Origin: CG2-30-36-16 sp964372115
GTDB lineage: Bacteria > Bacteroidota > Ignavibacteria > Ignavibacteriales > Ignavibacteriaceae
DNA: 64,000 nucleotides
Assembly (NCBI GenBank): GCA_964372115.1
Contig: CAYJPN010000025.1
Location: 19,775 to 83,774 of the forward strand
Direction of reading: 5' to 3'
Shown: positions 18,340 to 28,219 of the stretch, piece by piece
Layout: the number at the start of each line of letters is the position of its first letter
How positions within the stretch are numbered: the first letter of the stretch is position 1
Position numbers and translations under genes: made by a program
The notes under the pieces: generated by a model
Database searches by the model: none
Told to the model about the DNA's origin: nothing
The model's input: only the letters and a program-made list of their open reading frames with translations

Positions 18340-19721
18340 TAGTTCACCGAGGAAGGAACAGTAACCGAGTTATCTTTATTCTCGGTGTCATTGGCATTCT
18401 CAATATTTATTGTAGGATCCTGAAGCGCAACCTTATCGCCAACTTTTAATCCTTTTTTTATGATGATATGATTTTCACCTTTTTCACCTACTTCAACTTC
18501 AACCTCATCATAACTTGAACCACTCATCAAGAAGACTATCTTTTTCCCCTCTTTTTCAAACACAGCTTCCTGGGGGACAAAAAGAACGTTTTCAATTTCG
18601 TTTATAATAATCTGGTTGCTTGTCGTCATTCCTGGTTTTAATATCTCGGACTGTTTATTAATATCAACTTCAATTTCAAAAACTTTTATGTTTGAATTTT
18701 GATCTTTTGTTTTACCAAGCGAAGCAACATTTGAAATCGCTCCCTCAAAAGTTGAATCCTGAAAAGCATCGAGCTTTACGTGCACCGCTAAATTTTTTGT
18801 TATTCGGCTAACGTCAACTTCATTTACGTAAGTCATGCTTTGCATCTTTGAGAGATCGGGGAGCGAAATTAATGTCATTCCGGGCCATGGCGTGTCGCCA
18901 ATAGAAATTTTTCTGCCGGACTGCCAGTTGATTTCGTAAACAACCAAACCGCCGGTGGGAGATGTTAATGTAAGTTGTTCAAGATCGCGTTTAGCGCGCT
19001 CTAAATCCGATTTACGCTGCTGAACTTCGATATCGACTTTATTTAGTTCCGATTGATTTATTATATGTTTCGATTCTAATTCTTGTTTTGCTTTTACATA
19101 ATTTAATTCATTTCGTTGATGATTTAATTTGGCTTCCTGTTGTTTAATTTCAGCTTCAAACTTCATTTGCTCAAGATTGAGTTTCGAAAGTTCATAAGAA
19201 AGCTCGGCGCTCTTTAAGTCGGATTCCAATCTTGTCATTGAAGATTTTTGTTCGGCAACCATTCGCGCTCTATCGGAAAGAGCAATCTCCAACTTAGCCT
19301 CGGCATCTTTTAAATTAGTTATTGCCTCCGTTGGATCAAACTGGACTATTGTATCTTTAGCCTTAACATATGTACCCTCCGGAACCAGGTATACAATTTT
19401 TAAACTTCCTCTTATTCTCGGTGTTGATATTGATATTGAATTTTTTGCTCTAATTTCACCGCTCTCGGTTATTGAAACCAGAAATTTGTCCCGCTTAACT
19501 GTATAGGTCAGCAAATCTGAACTGCCGCCGGAGAAAGATGATAAAACAAATATTAAAAAAAGAATAATTATAATTAGACCGGCAAAAAGAAATTTAGATT
19601 TCTTTAAGAGGGGTGGTATATTAAATCCGGATAATTTATCATCGAAGTTATCAAACAACAATTTTATTTTTTTTAATTTAGCCGAAGAACTCATAAAGAT
19701 CGAACCTGTTTTTTCAGTCAT
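18339..19721 (-). CDS. HlyD/MacA-type periplasmic adaptor (membrane fusion protein)
   Basis: 460 aa. Seen: one N-terminal transmembrane segment (FLFAGLIIIILFLIFVLSSF), a lipoyl half-motif (RIRGSLKIVYLVPEGTYVKA), a long coiled coil (about residues 130-240), the second lipoyl half (LTLTSPTGGLVVYEINWQSG), beta-barrel and membrane-proximal domains (PGMTTSNQIIINEIENVLFV). Known: bridges an inner-membrane transporter to TolC. First gene of the three-gene export operon. The start ATG is preceded by AAGGGG at good spacing; an internal ATG nine codons later is a less likely start. Confidence 0.9.
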   Translation of the reverse strand: MTEKTGSIFMSSSAKLKKIKLLFDNFDDKLSGFNIPPLLKKSKFLFAGLIIIILFLIFVLSSFSGGSSDLLTYTVKRDKFLVSITESGEIRAKNSISISTPRIRGSLKIVYLVPEGTYVKAKDTIVQFDPTEAITNLKDAEAKLEIALSDRARMVAEQKSSMTRLESDLKSAELSYELSKLNLEQMKFEAEIKQQEAKLNHQRNELNYVKAKQELESKHIINQSELNKVDIEVQQRKSDLERAKRDLEQLTLTSPTGGLVVYEINWQSGRKISIGDTPWPGMTLISLPDLSKMQSMTYVNEVDVSRITKNLAVHVKLDAFQDSTFEGAISNVASLGKTKDQNSNIKVFEIEVDINKQSEILKPGMTTSNQIIINEIENVLFVPQEAVFEKEGKKIVFLMSGSSYDEVEVEVGEKGENHIIIKKGLKVGDKVALQDPTINIENANDTENKDNSVTVPSSVN

Positions 19722-19897
19722 CTCCTATCCCCTTAGTGGGTGGATAAATAATATTTTAACTACAAAAATAATATAAATATTGGTATCAAAAAGAAATGAA
19801 GTTTTTTAGTCCGGCGGTTTATATAACGGATGGACGGTGTAAAAAATGCATAATTAAAAATTAAGACATGCACAAAGTTTGAAAGGTGATAATACAG

Positions 19898-19945
19898 AAG
19901 CGGAGTATGTGCTAATAAAAAATAATTAGCAGAGATACTCCGCTT
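19898..19945 (-). terminator. Long stem-loop after the S8 peptidase gene
   Basis: AAGCGGAGTAT...GCTAAT pairs with ATTAGC...ATACTCCGCTT around an A/T-rich loop. It lies just past the end of the S8 peptidase gene and upstream of the adaptor gene, both on the minus strand, so it most likely separates the two transcription units. No long U tract follows. Confidence 0.6.
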
Positions 19946-19983
19946 TATAATAAATGATGGATATTCTTTTCAACGAAAAAAGT

Positions 19984-22836
19984 TTATCTCAATAACACCA
20001 TTTTTTTTGTCATAGTAATTCCGCCTGCAGTAAGTTTATAAAAATAAACACCGCTTGAAAATTTAGAGGCGTTAAAATCAACCTCATAATCACCGGCTGG
20101 TTTATCTTCATTAACTAGCGTTGCAATTTCATTACCGAGAACATCATAAACTTTAAGATTTATGATTGACGATTGATTATTTATGATTTTGGGCACCGAA
20201 TATTTTATTCTTGTTGCTGGATTAAACGGGTTCGGATAATTCTGTGCAAGATTAAATGAATGAATTACGTTATCATATTTATTATCAACATCAGTAAGAA
20301 TAACCTGGAACTTCGAACGGGCATTAGTAAACGCCTCACTTAAATCTTCTTTCTGGACTCCTGCTGCAACTGCAAAAGCAATATCAACCGAGGAGGAAGC
20401 GGGGATATCAACCGGACCTGCTGAGACAACATACGAAATATCACCGCCGCCGGCTTGTGCTTTTCCAATTCCGCTCGTCAGCGCTTGAATTTTTTCTGCA
20501 TCAATAAATCCGTCATAAATTTGAAATCCTCCGTCACCGCCTGGATTTAATATTCCCCAATAACCATTATCAGTATTAGAGACAACCGCGGTGCCAACCC
20601 ATGGGACGGTTGCGGCGCCAATGTGCTGAGCATAACCGAACTGCCCGATGGTATCATAAGCTGTAAAATCATCCGAACCATCGGAGGTTAAGTCCCAATC
20701 ACAAAATATTCCGCCGTAAAGATTTGTAATATCCGAAGTTGTTGTATTTGAAATTGTGTACCGTAAAATTATATAATTACTATTAGGCGCAGCAGCAAAA
20801 GCATAAGAACGGAGCTTAACACTTACGCCAAGACGTTGTGCCGCGTGGTTATCATTAAAAACTGTCAGCCCTTCCTGATCGGCAATAGCGCCCGGAGTAC
20901 TAATTTTTATGGGAGACTCAATAGTAAAGTCTACATTCTGAACAGAAGAAACTGCTCCGCGGACAGCATCAGAAATTTTACCGTTCGATGTTAACATTAA
21001 CCCGCCTTCAAACATTAAATTATCTCCGTCAAGATATTTGAAGCCGACACCCTGCAGGTTTGAACCGTAATCGTTAAAACCCAAATTGCCTTTGCTCGTT
21101 ATTGTCATTGCAATATCATTTCCGGCTTGCGTAGCATAAGTTGGGTTTGCAATTATTTCTATCGGTTGAAAATCTGTATATGCGCCGTCAATGTAATTTA
21201 TGCTAAAAAGCAATTTTGCATCCAATGGCACCGACGCGCTTAATTTGAATGTAAACTTTGCCGAGGAATTATCGAATTGCTGCATTGTGGCTACTTCACC
21301 CGGAATGAATATTCCCTGAAGTACTTCCGAATAACTATTTTTGCTTTCAAGATAAATACCGAGGTTGCTGGCGGGCTGCAGATAATTAACAAAAGTTAAA
21401 GTTAAGGTTATGGTTTCATCATTTTCAGGGAAACCATTACCATTTCCGCCCGGGGCGGCATCGCTGAAAGAATAGTCTATATATCTTACAGATTTTGATG
21501 AACTTGACGTTAATGCATTCTCCGCATTAATTCTTCCTCTGCCGAGTAAATTTGCATACCCGGGATTAATTTGATTTATATCATCACAGGTAGCTCTTAT
21601 TTGTTCGCCAACCTGCAACGGATTGTAAGACGGAAATTGTGACCACACAAGAGCAGCAAGACCCGCTGTTAATGGAGACGCCATCGAAGTACCGCTTAAA
21701 GTTGTATATGTGTCATTCATCCATGTACTTAAAATTCCTGATCCGGGGGCAGAAACATCAACGGTAATTCCATAATTTGAAAAACCAGATTTCATGTCGC
21801 CCTGATCAGTGGAAGCAACCGATAGAACCCCTTTGTATGCGGCAGGATAAAAAGGAGAAGAAGTGTTACTGTTGCCGGAGGCTGTAACCACAAGTGCGCC
21901 CTTGGAAACTGCGTAATCAACCATTTCCTGTCCGAATACCGAATAACCACCGCCGCCCCAACTGCAGTTAATTACTTTGCATCCATTATCAGCGGCGTAT
22001 TTTATTCCCTCATATCCGAAGGCGATATATGCCTGTCCGGAGGGATTGCGGTAATTGTCCTGACTTGTTTTTACAGCCATTATTTTTGTTTTAAAACCGA
22101 TAGAAGCAACACCTGTTTCATTATCAGTTACTGCCGATGAAATACCTGCAACGTGGGTTCCGTGATCGGATCTGTCTTCAATCGGGTTATTATCCGGGGT
22201 GCCTGTTAGTCCGCCAAAATCCCAGCCAATGTTATCATCAACATAACCGTTAGCATCATCATCAATTGAGTTATTGGGTATTTCATTATAATTGTGCCAG
22301 ATGTTGGCGCTTAAATCCGGGTGATCCCAATCTACACCGGTATCAATTATTCCGATAACAATTGAAGTGTCGCCTTTGGAAACATCCCATGCTGCAGCCG
22401 CGTTTATTTTTATAAGGGAATATTGGTTCGAATACGACGGATCGTTCGGAATATATTCTGTTAAATAAACGAACTTTGGTTCAATCCATTCTATTTCGCT
22501 CAAAGCTTTTATTTTTGATGAAAAAAACATCGGGTCGATTTGGTTTTCATATTTTATAATTATGATTTTGCTCAATTCATCGGTTGAGTTAAAAGCGTAA
22601 TTAAAAACCTGTCTTGCCGATTCAATTTTTAATGGACTTAAAACATTTTCTAAATTGGGTGAAAGTTTTACACTTCCTGTAAAGTCAGAAGTATATCCGT
22701 AGTTTAGTTTTACGATAAGTGTATTTGAGAGATAATTAATATCCCCCCTGCTAATTACTTTTTCATTAGATGCGGCGAATAAAACAGCTTGTAAAATAAA
22801 AAGCAGAACAAAAACGTGTGTAGAAAATTTTTGCAT
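19984..22836 (-). CDS. Secreted subtilisin-like S8 serine peptidase with T9SS sorting domain
   Basis: 950 aa. Seen: signal peptide (FVLLFILQAVLFAAS), an inhibitor-like propeptide to about residue 135, then the S8 catalytic triad in VIGIIDTGVDWDHPDLS (Asp), DHGTHVAGISSAV (His) and LSGTSMASPLTAGLAAL (Ser), plus the oxyanion Asn in VVTASGNSNTSSP. A long beta-rich C-terminal region follows, ending in a T9SS sorting domain with YPNPFNPATRIKY. Known: extracellular endopeptidase activated by propeptide removal. Inferred to feed peptides to the neighbouring M28 aminopeptidase. Confidence 0.95.
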   Translation of the reverse strand: MQKFSTHVFVLLFILQAVLFAASNEKVISRGDINYLSNTLIVKLNYGYTSDFTGSVKLSPNLENVLSPLKIESARQVFNYAFNSTDELSKIIIIKYENQIDPMFFSSKIKALSEIEWIEPKFVYLTEYIPNDPSYSNQYSLIKINAAAAWDVSKGDTSIVIGIIDTGVDWDHPDLSANIWHNYNEIPNNSIDDDANGYVDDNIGWDFGGLTGTPDNNPIEDRSDHGTHVAGISSAVTDNETGVASIGFKTKIMAVKTSQDNYRNPSGQAYIAFGYEGIKYAADNGCKVINCSWGGGGYSVFGQEMVDYAVSKGALVVTASGNSNTSSPFYPAAYKGVLSVASTDQGDMKSGFSNYGITVDVSAPGSGILSTWMNDTYTTLSGTSMASPLTAGLAALVWSQFPSYNPLQVGEQIRATCDDINQINPGYANLLGRGRINAENALTSSSSKSVRYIDYSFSDAAPGGNGNGFPENDETITLTLTFVNYLQPASNLGIYLESKNSYSEVLQGIFIPGEVATMQQFDNSSAKFTFKLSASVPLDAKLLFSINYIDGAYTDFQPIEIIANPTYATQAGNDIAMTITSKGNLGFNDYGSNLQGVGFKYLDGDNLMFEGGLMLTSNGKISDAVRGAVSSVQNVDFTIESPIKISTPGAIADQEGLTVFNDNHAAQRLGVSVKLRSYAFAAAPNSNYIILRYTISNTTTSDITNLYGGIFCDWDLTSDGSDDFTAYDTIGQFGYAQHIGAATVPWVGTAVVSNTDNGYWGILNPGGDGGFQIYDGFIDAEKIQALTSGIGKAQAGGGDISYVVSAGPVDIPASSSVDIAFAVAAGVQKEDLSEAFTNARSKFQVILTDVDNKYDNVIHSFNLAQNYPNPFNPATRIKYSVPKIINNQSSIINLKVYDVLGNEIATLVNEDKPAGDYEVDFNASKFSSGVYFYKLTAGGITMTKKMVLLR

Positions 22837-22926
22837 AATTAATCTTCAATTTGTTATGATGTGACAACTTTGATGGCAAATATCAAAAAATACAGGGATA
22901 ATTACAAAGGAGAAATTGATTGCGTT

Positions 22927-22962
22927 AAAAAAAAAAGCAGTTTTATATAAAATAAAACTGCT
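22927..22962 (-). terminator. Rho-independent terminator of the etf/acyl-CoA dehydrogenase operon
   Basis: On the minus strand a perfect GCAGTTTTA/TAAAACTGC stem with a short loop is followed by about ten T residues. It lies 145 bp past the small last gene of the operon. Confidence 0.85.
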
Positions 22963-23106
22963 CATTTAATGTTAGTGAAGTTTTTTACACGGTAAATCTT
23001 TATTTACTCCGGACGATATTTCGATTAAAAAACTTTACTTGCGGCAAGTTTCTTTAATTACTCAACCGAATTAACACTTGGTTTGTTACTTCGGGCGTTG
23101 AGATGA

Positions 23107-23316
23107 TTAAATATAAAAATCTTTTACCATTACTTCTTCGGCTTCGGCATCGTGTTCGTGTAAATATTTAACGAACTCCGAGGCATAAACCTTTTCTTTT
23201 TTTTCTTTGTACTTCTCAAGCAATCCTTCAAGTTGTTGATGATCGAATGAACTTAAGATATAATGTTTTTCTTCGTGATCATCGAAAAACCTGTAGACTA
23301 TTAATCCTTTTTTCAT
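23107..23316 (-). CDS. Small acidic/basic hypothetical protein in the etf operon
   Basis: 69 aa, not recognised. Seen: highly charged, no signal or membrane segment, a central basic helix-like stretch (LLEKYKEKKEKVYASEF) and several histidines (DDHEEKHYILSS, YLHEHDAEAEE). The ATG has a good site (AGGAGCAGTT) and starts 11 bp after the acyl-CoA dehydrogenase stop, so it is very probably co-transcribed. A regulatory or metal/partner-binding role in ETF-linked oxidation is possible but not shown. Confidence 0.75.
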   Translation of the reverse strand: MKKGLIVYRFFDDHEEKHYILSSFDHQQLEGLLEKYKEKKEKVYASEFVKYLHEHDAEAEEVMVKDFYI

Positions 23317-23327
23317 AACTGCTCCTG

Positions 23328-25049
23328 TTAGATTAAAATTGTATCCGCATATAAGATATCGGAGTATAGTTCGTTTTTAATTGACTCGGCATTTTTCCGT
23401 GCTTTTGCAAGCGAGTCTAAAATAAATCTTTTTGTCGTAAATATTCTTTTTTGGTTATCGTTAGCTTCCTCTAAAAGAAGATAACCGGTATAAATGTATG
23501 CGTAAAGTTCAACGAGATCTTTAGCCGCAACTTCCTGGAATCCGGCGTCTTTTTTCTCTTTTACATACTTTAACGCATCGTTAAATAAAATCCTAATCTC
23601 AATTAAACTATCTTTTAGTTTGTTAAGACTTCCCTTATACTCCTTTTTCTCCCAGTTGTCAAAATACTCAGACAGCACATCGTTAACAACGCTGCCGGCT
23701 GCCGCAACAACCTGAAGCTGTGATGTGCCTTCGTATATATTTGTAATGCGGGCGTCGCGAGCAAGTCGCTCAACAGCAAACTCGCGCATATAGCCGGTTC
23801 CGCCGTGAATTTGAATAGCGTCATAAGTCATCTTGTTTGATGCTTCGCTCAAAATATATTTTGTAACCGGAGTAAGAAAATTTGTCATCCGCTGTGCTTC
23901 TTTAAACTTTTCATTTAAACTATTTAAAGGCAACTTTTGGGCTTTATGTATTTCAATCAAGTCTTCGTAAGCTTCTTTTTTATCAAGCCAAACACATGTA
24001 TTGTAAAACAATGTTCTGTTTGATTCCAAAGTTACACGCATATCAATAAGCATATTTGCTACTACCGGAAAGTTATAGATAGGTTTACCAAATTGCTCGC
24101 GTGCTTTTGCATATTTTAATGCCTCTTCATAAGCCTGCTGCGAAAGACCGAGTGATTGCGCCCCGATACCGACACGCGCACGGTTCATCAAATAAATAAC
24201 ATATTTTAGAAGTCCGAATCTTCTGGCGCCCACAAGTTCAGCCGGTGTATCGTTAAATTGAAGTTCGCATGTAGGCGAACCATGAATACCGAGTTTGTGT
24301 TCTATACGACGAACGATAATTGAATCATCCTTTTTACAAGCAAGCATGCTTAACCCGCGCGCATCTTTTGTTCCTGCTTCAGTTCGCGCCAATACGAGGA
24401 GAACATCACCGTTTCCGTTTGTTATAAATCGTTTTACGCCGCGCAAAAACCACTTGCCGGTTTCATCCTGATAAGCAGAAAGTTTTACCGCCTGAAGATC
24501 AGAGCCGGCATCCGGTTCGGTTAACGCCATTGCTCCGGTATGTTTTCCCGTGCTGAAATCGGGGAGATAAAATTCGCGTTGTTCTTCCGTCCCAAATTTA
24601 TCTATTGTTTTTGCAATATCCTGAAGACCGAAAATATTCATTAGCGATGCTTCAGCGCGGGAGATCATTTCAACAGCCATCATATAAATAGTAGTAGGAA
24701 AATTTAGTCCGCCAAATCTGCGGGGAATAATCATTCCCATCAGTTCTGCTTTCGACAACATATCGAGAGCTTCCTGGGTTCCTTTGGCATATGTAACTTT
24801 TCCATCTTGAAAAACGGCGCCCTGTTCATCAATATCGGCTGCGCGAGGGGCAATATAATTGCCGGAAATATCACCAACTATTTCGAGAATCCTCCGATAG
24901 TTTTCCATCGCGTCTTCATAATTAACCGGCGCATCGTCGAACTTTTCTGCCTGTTTATATTCATCTTCAATAATTTCAACAATACTTTTTAAATTTAATC
25001 TCTCAAATTGGTAAAGCACATCCGGGTTATCTGAAAAATAATTTGACAT
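23328..25049 (-). CDS. Acyl-CoA dehydrogenase
   Basis: 573 aa. Seen: FAD/acyl-CoA dehydrogenase hallmarks MALTEPDAGSDLQAVKL, KRFITNGNGDVLLVLARTE, ARVGIGAQSLGLSQQAYEEA, REQFGKPIYNFPVVANML and, near the C-terminal part of the core, YDAIQIHGGTGYMREF and TNIYEGTSQLQ (region of the catalytic Glu). An extra C-terminal helical domain accounts for the length above the 380-aa core. Known: alpha,beta-dehydrogenation of acyl-CoA with electrons passed to ETF. Encoded 4 bp after etfA, so the electron acceptor is its operon partner. Substrate chain length cannot be told. Confidence 0.95.
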   Translation of the reverse strand: MSNYFSDNPDVLYQFERLNLKSIVEIIEDEYKQAEKFDDAPVNYEDAMENYRRILEIVGDISGNYIAPRAADIDEQGAVFQDGKVTYAKGTQEALDMLSKAELMGMIIPRRFGGLNFPTTIYMMAVEMISRAEASLMNIFGLQDIAKTIDKFGTEEQREFYLPDFSTGKHTGAMALTEPDAGSDLQAVKLSAYQDETGKWFLRGVKRFITNGNGDVLLVLARTEAGTKDARGLSMLACKKDDSIIVRRIEHKLGIHGSPTCELQFNDTPAELVGARRFGLLKYVIYLMNRARVGIGAQSLGLSQQAYEEALKYAKAREQFGKPIYNFPVVANMLIDMRVTLESNRTLFYNTCVWLDKKEAYEDLIEIHKAQKLPLNSLNEKFKEAQRMTNFLTPVTKYILSEASNKMTYDAIQIHGGTGYMREFAVERLARDARITNIYEGTSQLQVVAAAGSVVNDVLSEYFDNWEKKEYKGSLNKLKDSLIEIRILFNDALKYVKEKKDAGFQEVAAKDLVELYAYIYTGYLLLEEANDNQKRIFTTKRFILDSLAKARKNAESIKNELYSDILYADTILI

Positions 25050-25053
25050 ATTC

Positions 25054-26073
25054 TTATCTCAATTTTTGCTTAAATACATTGATGAATTTCGGAATAATTT
25101 CCATTGCATCGCCAACAATTCCGTAATGAGCTACTCCAAAAATGGGAGCGTCGGAATCGCTGTTTATGGCGATAATTTTATTGGCTTCCTGCATACCGGC
25201 GCGGTGCTGTATTGCACCCGAAATTCCGCATGCAATATATAATTTTGGACGAACAGTAACTCCGGTTTGCCCAACTTGACGATCGTGGTTTATAAATCCT
25301 GCATCAACTGCCGCGCGGGTTCCCGCAACTTCACCTCCAAGCAAGTCGGCTAATTCGTGTATAAGTGCAAAGTTTTCTTTTGTTTGTAAACCGTAACCCC
25401 CGGCAACAATAATTGATGCGGCTTTAAGATTTACTTTGTTTTCTTTCCGATGTTGTTCAATTAGTTTTACAAATTCATCAACCGGGTCCGGCACGTATTC
25501 AACTTTTCGTATTTTACCTTTAACAGGTTTATCAAGCGGCTCCATACGCATAACACCTTCGCGCACCGTTGCCATTTGTGTCTGCACATCCGGCGAAATA
25601 ATAGTAGCAATAATATTACCACCAAAAGCCGGACGAATTTGAAGAAGAAGATCTTTAAAATCTTTTCTCAGGTACTGCACATCAGATACTTGTAGTTCCG
25701 TACAATCTGCCGTTAAACCGCTTTTTGTATAAGAAGCAACACGCGGAGCAAGATCGCGCCCGATTACTGTTGCCCCGTAAAGCATTACGCGGGGTTTTTC
25801 TTCTTCAACAAGCTGATTTATAATGCGGCTATATGGCATCGTTCTGTAATGTCCGAGAGCTTCATGATCAATTAGAATAGCTTCTTCAGCGCCGAATTTA
25901 AATGTCTCTTCGGCAAGCGCCTTTACATTATGCCCGATTACAACAGCCTTCAAATTTCCTTTTAAATTTTCAGCAAGCTTTCTTCCTTTTGAAAGAAGCT
26001 CGAAACTCACATCTGCGGGTTTGCCGTCACGCTGTTCAACAAAAACCCAAACGTCTTTATTTATTTTGTCCAT
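25054..26073 (-). CDS. etfA: Electron transfer flavoprotein alpha subunit
   Basis: 339 aa. Seen: N-terminal alpha/beta domain (VWVFVEQRDGKPADVSFELL), and the C-terminal FAD-binding domain with VAGGYGLQTKENF, VAGTRAAVDAGFINHDRQVG, TGVTVRPKLYIACGISGAIQH and NSDSDAPIFGVAHYGIVGD, the diagnostic ETF-alpha block. Known: forms a heterodimer with EtfB, accepts electrons from acyl-CoA dehydrogenases and passes them to the quinone pool or other acceptors. Sits 4 bp after etfB and 4 bp before the dehydrogenase. Confidence 0.97.
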   Translation of the reverse strand: MDKINKDVWVFVEQRDGKPADVSFELLSKGRKLAENLKGNLKAVVIGHNVKALAEETFKFGAEEAILIDHEALGHYRTMPYSRIINQLVEEEKPRVMLYGATVIGRDLAPRVASYTKSGLTADCTELQVSDVQYLRKDFKDLLLQIRPAFGGNIIATIISPDVQTQMATVREGVMRMEPLDKPVKGKIRKVEYVPDPVDEFVKLIEQHRKENKVNLKAASIIVAGGYGLQTKENFALIHELADLLGGEVAGTRAAVDAGFINHDRQVGQTGVTVRPKLYIACGISGAIQHRAGMQEANKIIAINSDSDAPIFGVAHYGIVGDAMEIIPKFINVFKQKLR

Positions 26074-26077
26074 TGTT

Positions 26078-26968
26078 TTAACCTAAGATATGATCTTCAA
26101 GAAGGTGGTCAATTAAACGGCTAATGCCTTCATTTGTAGGCTTAATCATTTTATGATTACCGCCTGCAAGCACAACCGACTCTACTTTATGTACTTTTGT
26201 GGGAGACCCGTGAACCCCGCATCTTGTTTCGTCAAGTTTAAGATCATCCATTGTAAGAGTGTGAATATATAAACCTTTTTCAATGTATTCGTCTTTTAAC
26301 TGATCGATATAAAGAAGAGAATTACCCTCGGTTAATTTTTCAAGTTCAAGCAGTGTTTTTGCATTTTTAAACGCCATAACCCTTCTTGCTTTGAATGGAC
26401 GTGGTGATACCGCATCTTTTATAACGGTTACTAATACGGGCAGCTTACTTTCGAGAATTTCAAAACCGCCGTCAATTTTTCTTTTTATTTTTACACTGCC
26501 GTTTTTGATGCTCAATATTTCTTCAGTGTAAGTTATCTGAGGAATCTGAAGTTTCTCTGCAGTTTGCGGTCCAACCTGTGCTGTATCGCCATCAATTGCC
26601 TGGCGCCCGGCAAAAACAAAATCGTAACTGCCGATTTTTTTTATAGCCTCCGAAAGTACGTAAGAAGTGGCGAGTGTGTCTGCGCCGGCAAATTTTCTGT
26701 CGCTTATAAGGTAAGCTTCATCTGCGCCCATAAAGAGGCACTCTCTTAAAATATCCGAAGCGCGCGGCGGGCCCATAGTAATAGCGGTAACTTTTCCGCC
26801 GAATTTGTCTTTTATTTGAAGTGCGAGTTCGATTGCAACCCGATCTTCGTGGTTGAAGATAGCCGGCAGCTTTGCTCTGTTTACCGTACCGTCTTCTTTC
26901 ATAACCTGCCCGGAAATGTTTGCAGTATCCGGAACCTGTTTGACCATGACGATGCTGTTAAAACTCAT
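26078..26968 (-). CDS. etfB: Electron transfer flavoprotein beta subunit
   Basis: 296 aa, longer than the usual 250-265. Seen: VMVKQVPDTANISGQV, NHEDRVAIELALQIKDKFGG, TAITMGPPRASDILRECLFM, GADEAYLISDRKFAGADTLA and AGRQAIDGDTAQVGPQTAEK, the ETF-beta signature for AMP/FAD binding. The extra length is C-terminal. First gene of the etfBA-dehydrogenase operon. Known: partner of EtfA. Whether this ETF is bifurcating would need a structural comparison of the second nucleotide site; the insert-rich form and the dedicated dehydrogenase make it worth asking. Confidence 0.95.
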   Translation of the reverse strand: MSFNSIVMVKQVPDTANISGQVMKEDGTVNRAKLPAIFNHEDRVAIELALQIKDKFGGKVTAITMGPPRASDILRECLFMGADEAYLISDRKFAGADTLATSYVLSEAIKKIGSYDFVFAGRQAIDGDTAQVGPQTAEKLQIPQITYTEEILSIKNGSVKIKRKIDGGFEILESKLPVLVTVIKDAVSPRPFKARRVMAFKNAKTLLELEKLTEGNSLLYIDQLKDEYIEKGLYIHTLTMDDLKLDETRCGVHGSPTKVHKVESVVLAGGNHKMIKPTNEGISRLIDHLLEDHILG

Positions 26969-27345
26969 GGCAGCCTTATTTTATTAATAAAATGGTTAAT
27001 TAATAAGATATGCCGGTTTGGGCACACCTCTGCATAATGTCGCCTTCAAAAACAATTATTATGCCGCCCGAATATAGGGAAATTATAACCCAAAAAGGTT
27101 GCGAATTGCTAATTTTTGCTCGAAATATGATTTTTTGAAGAATTTATTTTCCCAAAATTGGGAGAAATGTTTTTTGGTTTTTGGAGCAAATGGAAAATAC
27201 TTTTGCTTTAACCCTGGTTAGAAAAAAGGCATAAATATTTTTAAATCATATCTTTTTTTGTAAATTAGCATAAATATTAATAACACTTTTACTGTATCAA
27301 TCATTTAGTCTATTTTGAAAACAAACTACTGAATTAATAACCTGT

Positions 27346-28107
27346 ATGGGAAAAGTTATCTCTGTAGCCGTTCCAAAAGGGGGAGTAGGTAAAACTACGA
27401 CGGTTGTTAATTTAGGGGCAAGCTTAGCCGTTGCAGAGAAAAAAACTTTAATAATTGATTTTGACTCATCCGGCGCCTGCGCAATTGCTCTTGGCTTTAC
27501 ACCCGACAAAATACATGGCGATATTTTAGATTTATTTAGTTACACCAAATCGATTGATAAAATAATTCATAAGACCGAAATTCCATTTTTAGACTTTATT
27601 CCTTCTCTTGTTTCATCCTATCAATCTGAGCAGAGATTAGAAAAACTATCTACTAACATTATGTTTATTGCAAATGTAATACGTTCAAAATCAGACGCGT
27701 ATGATTACATTATAATAGATTGCCCGCCGTATTTAAAAGGAATGACAACCAACGCAATGGCAGTATCGGATTCGCTCTTAATTCCAATACGCGCAGAAAA
27801 TTTCTCTTTAGATGCATTGGGGAAGATTATTCGTCACGCTGAATTTGTTAGGAGAATGTATAACACAAGGTTAAAAATTGAAGGGATACTTTTTACTATG
27901 TTTGAGGCACATACAAAAGTATCCCAAATAGCGATGAATGATGTACAGGCAAATTACGGTCAGTATCTTTTTAAAACCACAATTCCAAAAAATGTCACAA
28001 TTTCAGAATCCACATTTAAGGGAATTCCCGCTGTGTTATACAAAGCGGTTTCTAAGGGTTCGCAAGCGTACCTGAATTTAGCAATAGAAATAATGAATAA
28101 ACCGTAA
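27346..28107 (+). CDS. ParA/Soj-family ATPase, solitary
   Basis: 253 aa. Seen: deviant Walker A with the signature lysine VPKGGVGKTTTVVNLG, Walker A' IIDFDSSG, Walker B YIIIDCPPYLKG and a C-terminal SKGSQAYLNLAIEIM. Known: ParA ATPases bind DNA as ATP dimers and position plasmids, chromosomes or protein complexes. No parB gene or obvious parS sites lie beside it and the next gene is an unrelated lyase on the opposite strand, so it may be an orphan positioning ATPase rather than the chromosomal Soj. Confidence 0.9.
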   Translation: MGKVISVAVPKGGVGKTTTVVNLGASLAVAEKKTLIIDFDSSGACAIALGFTPDKIHGDILDLFSYTKSIDKIIHKTEIPFLDFIPSLVSSYQSEQRLEKLSTNIMFIANVIRSKSDAYDYIIIDCPPYLKGMTTNAMAVSDSLLIPIRAENFSLDALGKIIRHAEFVRRMYNTRLKIEGILFTMFEAHTKVSQIAMNDVQANYGQYLFKTTIPKNVTISESTFKGIPAVLYKAVSKGSQAYLNLAIEIMNKP

Positions 28108-28219
28108 CGACAACCTCCAATGTAATACTTAACATTTTTTTAAGTTCAGTTATCATCCTTTTTAGAGCAAACCAGAAAATGTTTTTCGATTTTATTCACC
28201 GAGCAGCTAAATATCAATT

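Noticed and set aside
27346..28107. Chromosomal parAB locus or replication origin
   Set aside because: No parB, parS-like repeats, dnaA or gid genes are adjacent; only a solitary ParA ATPase is supported.
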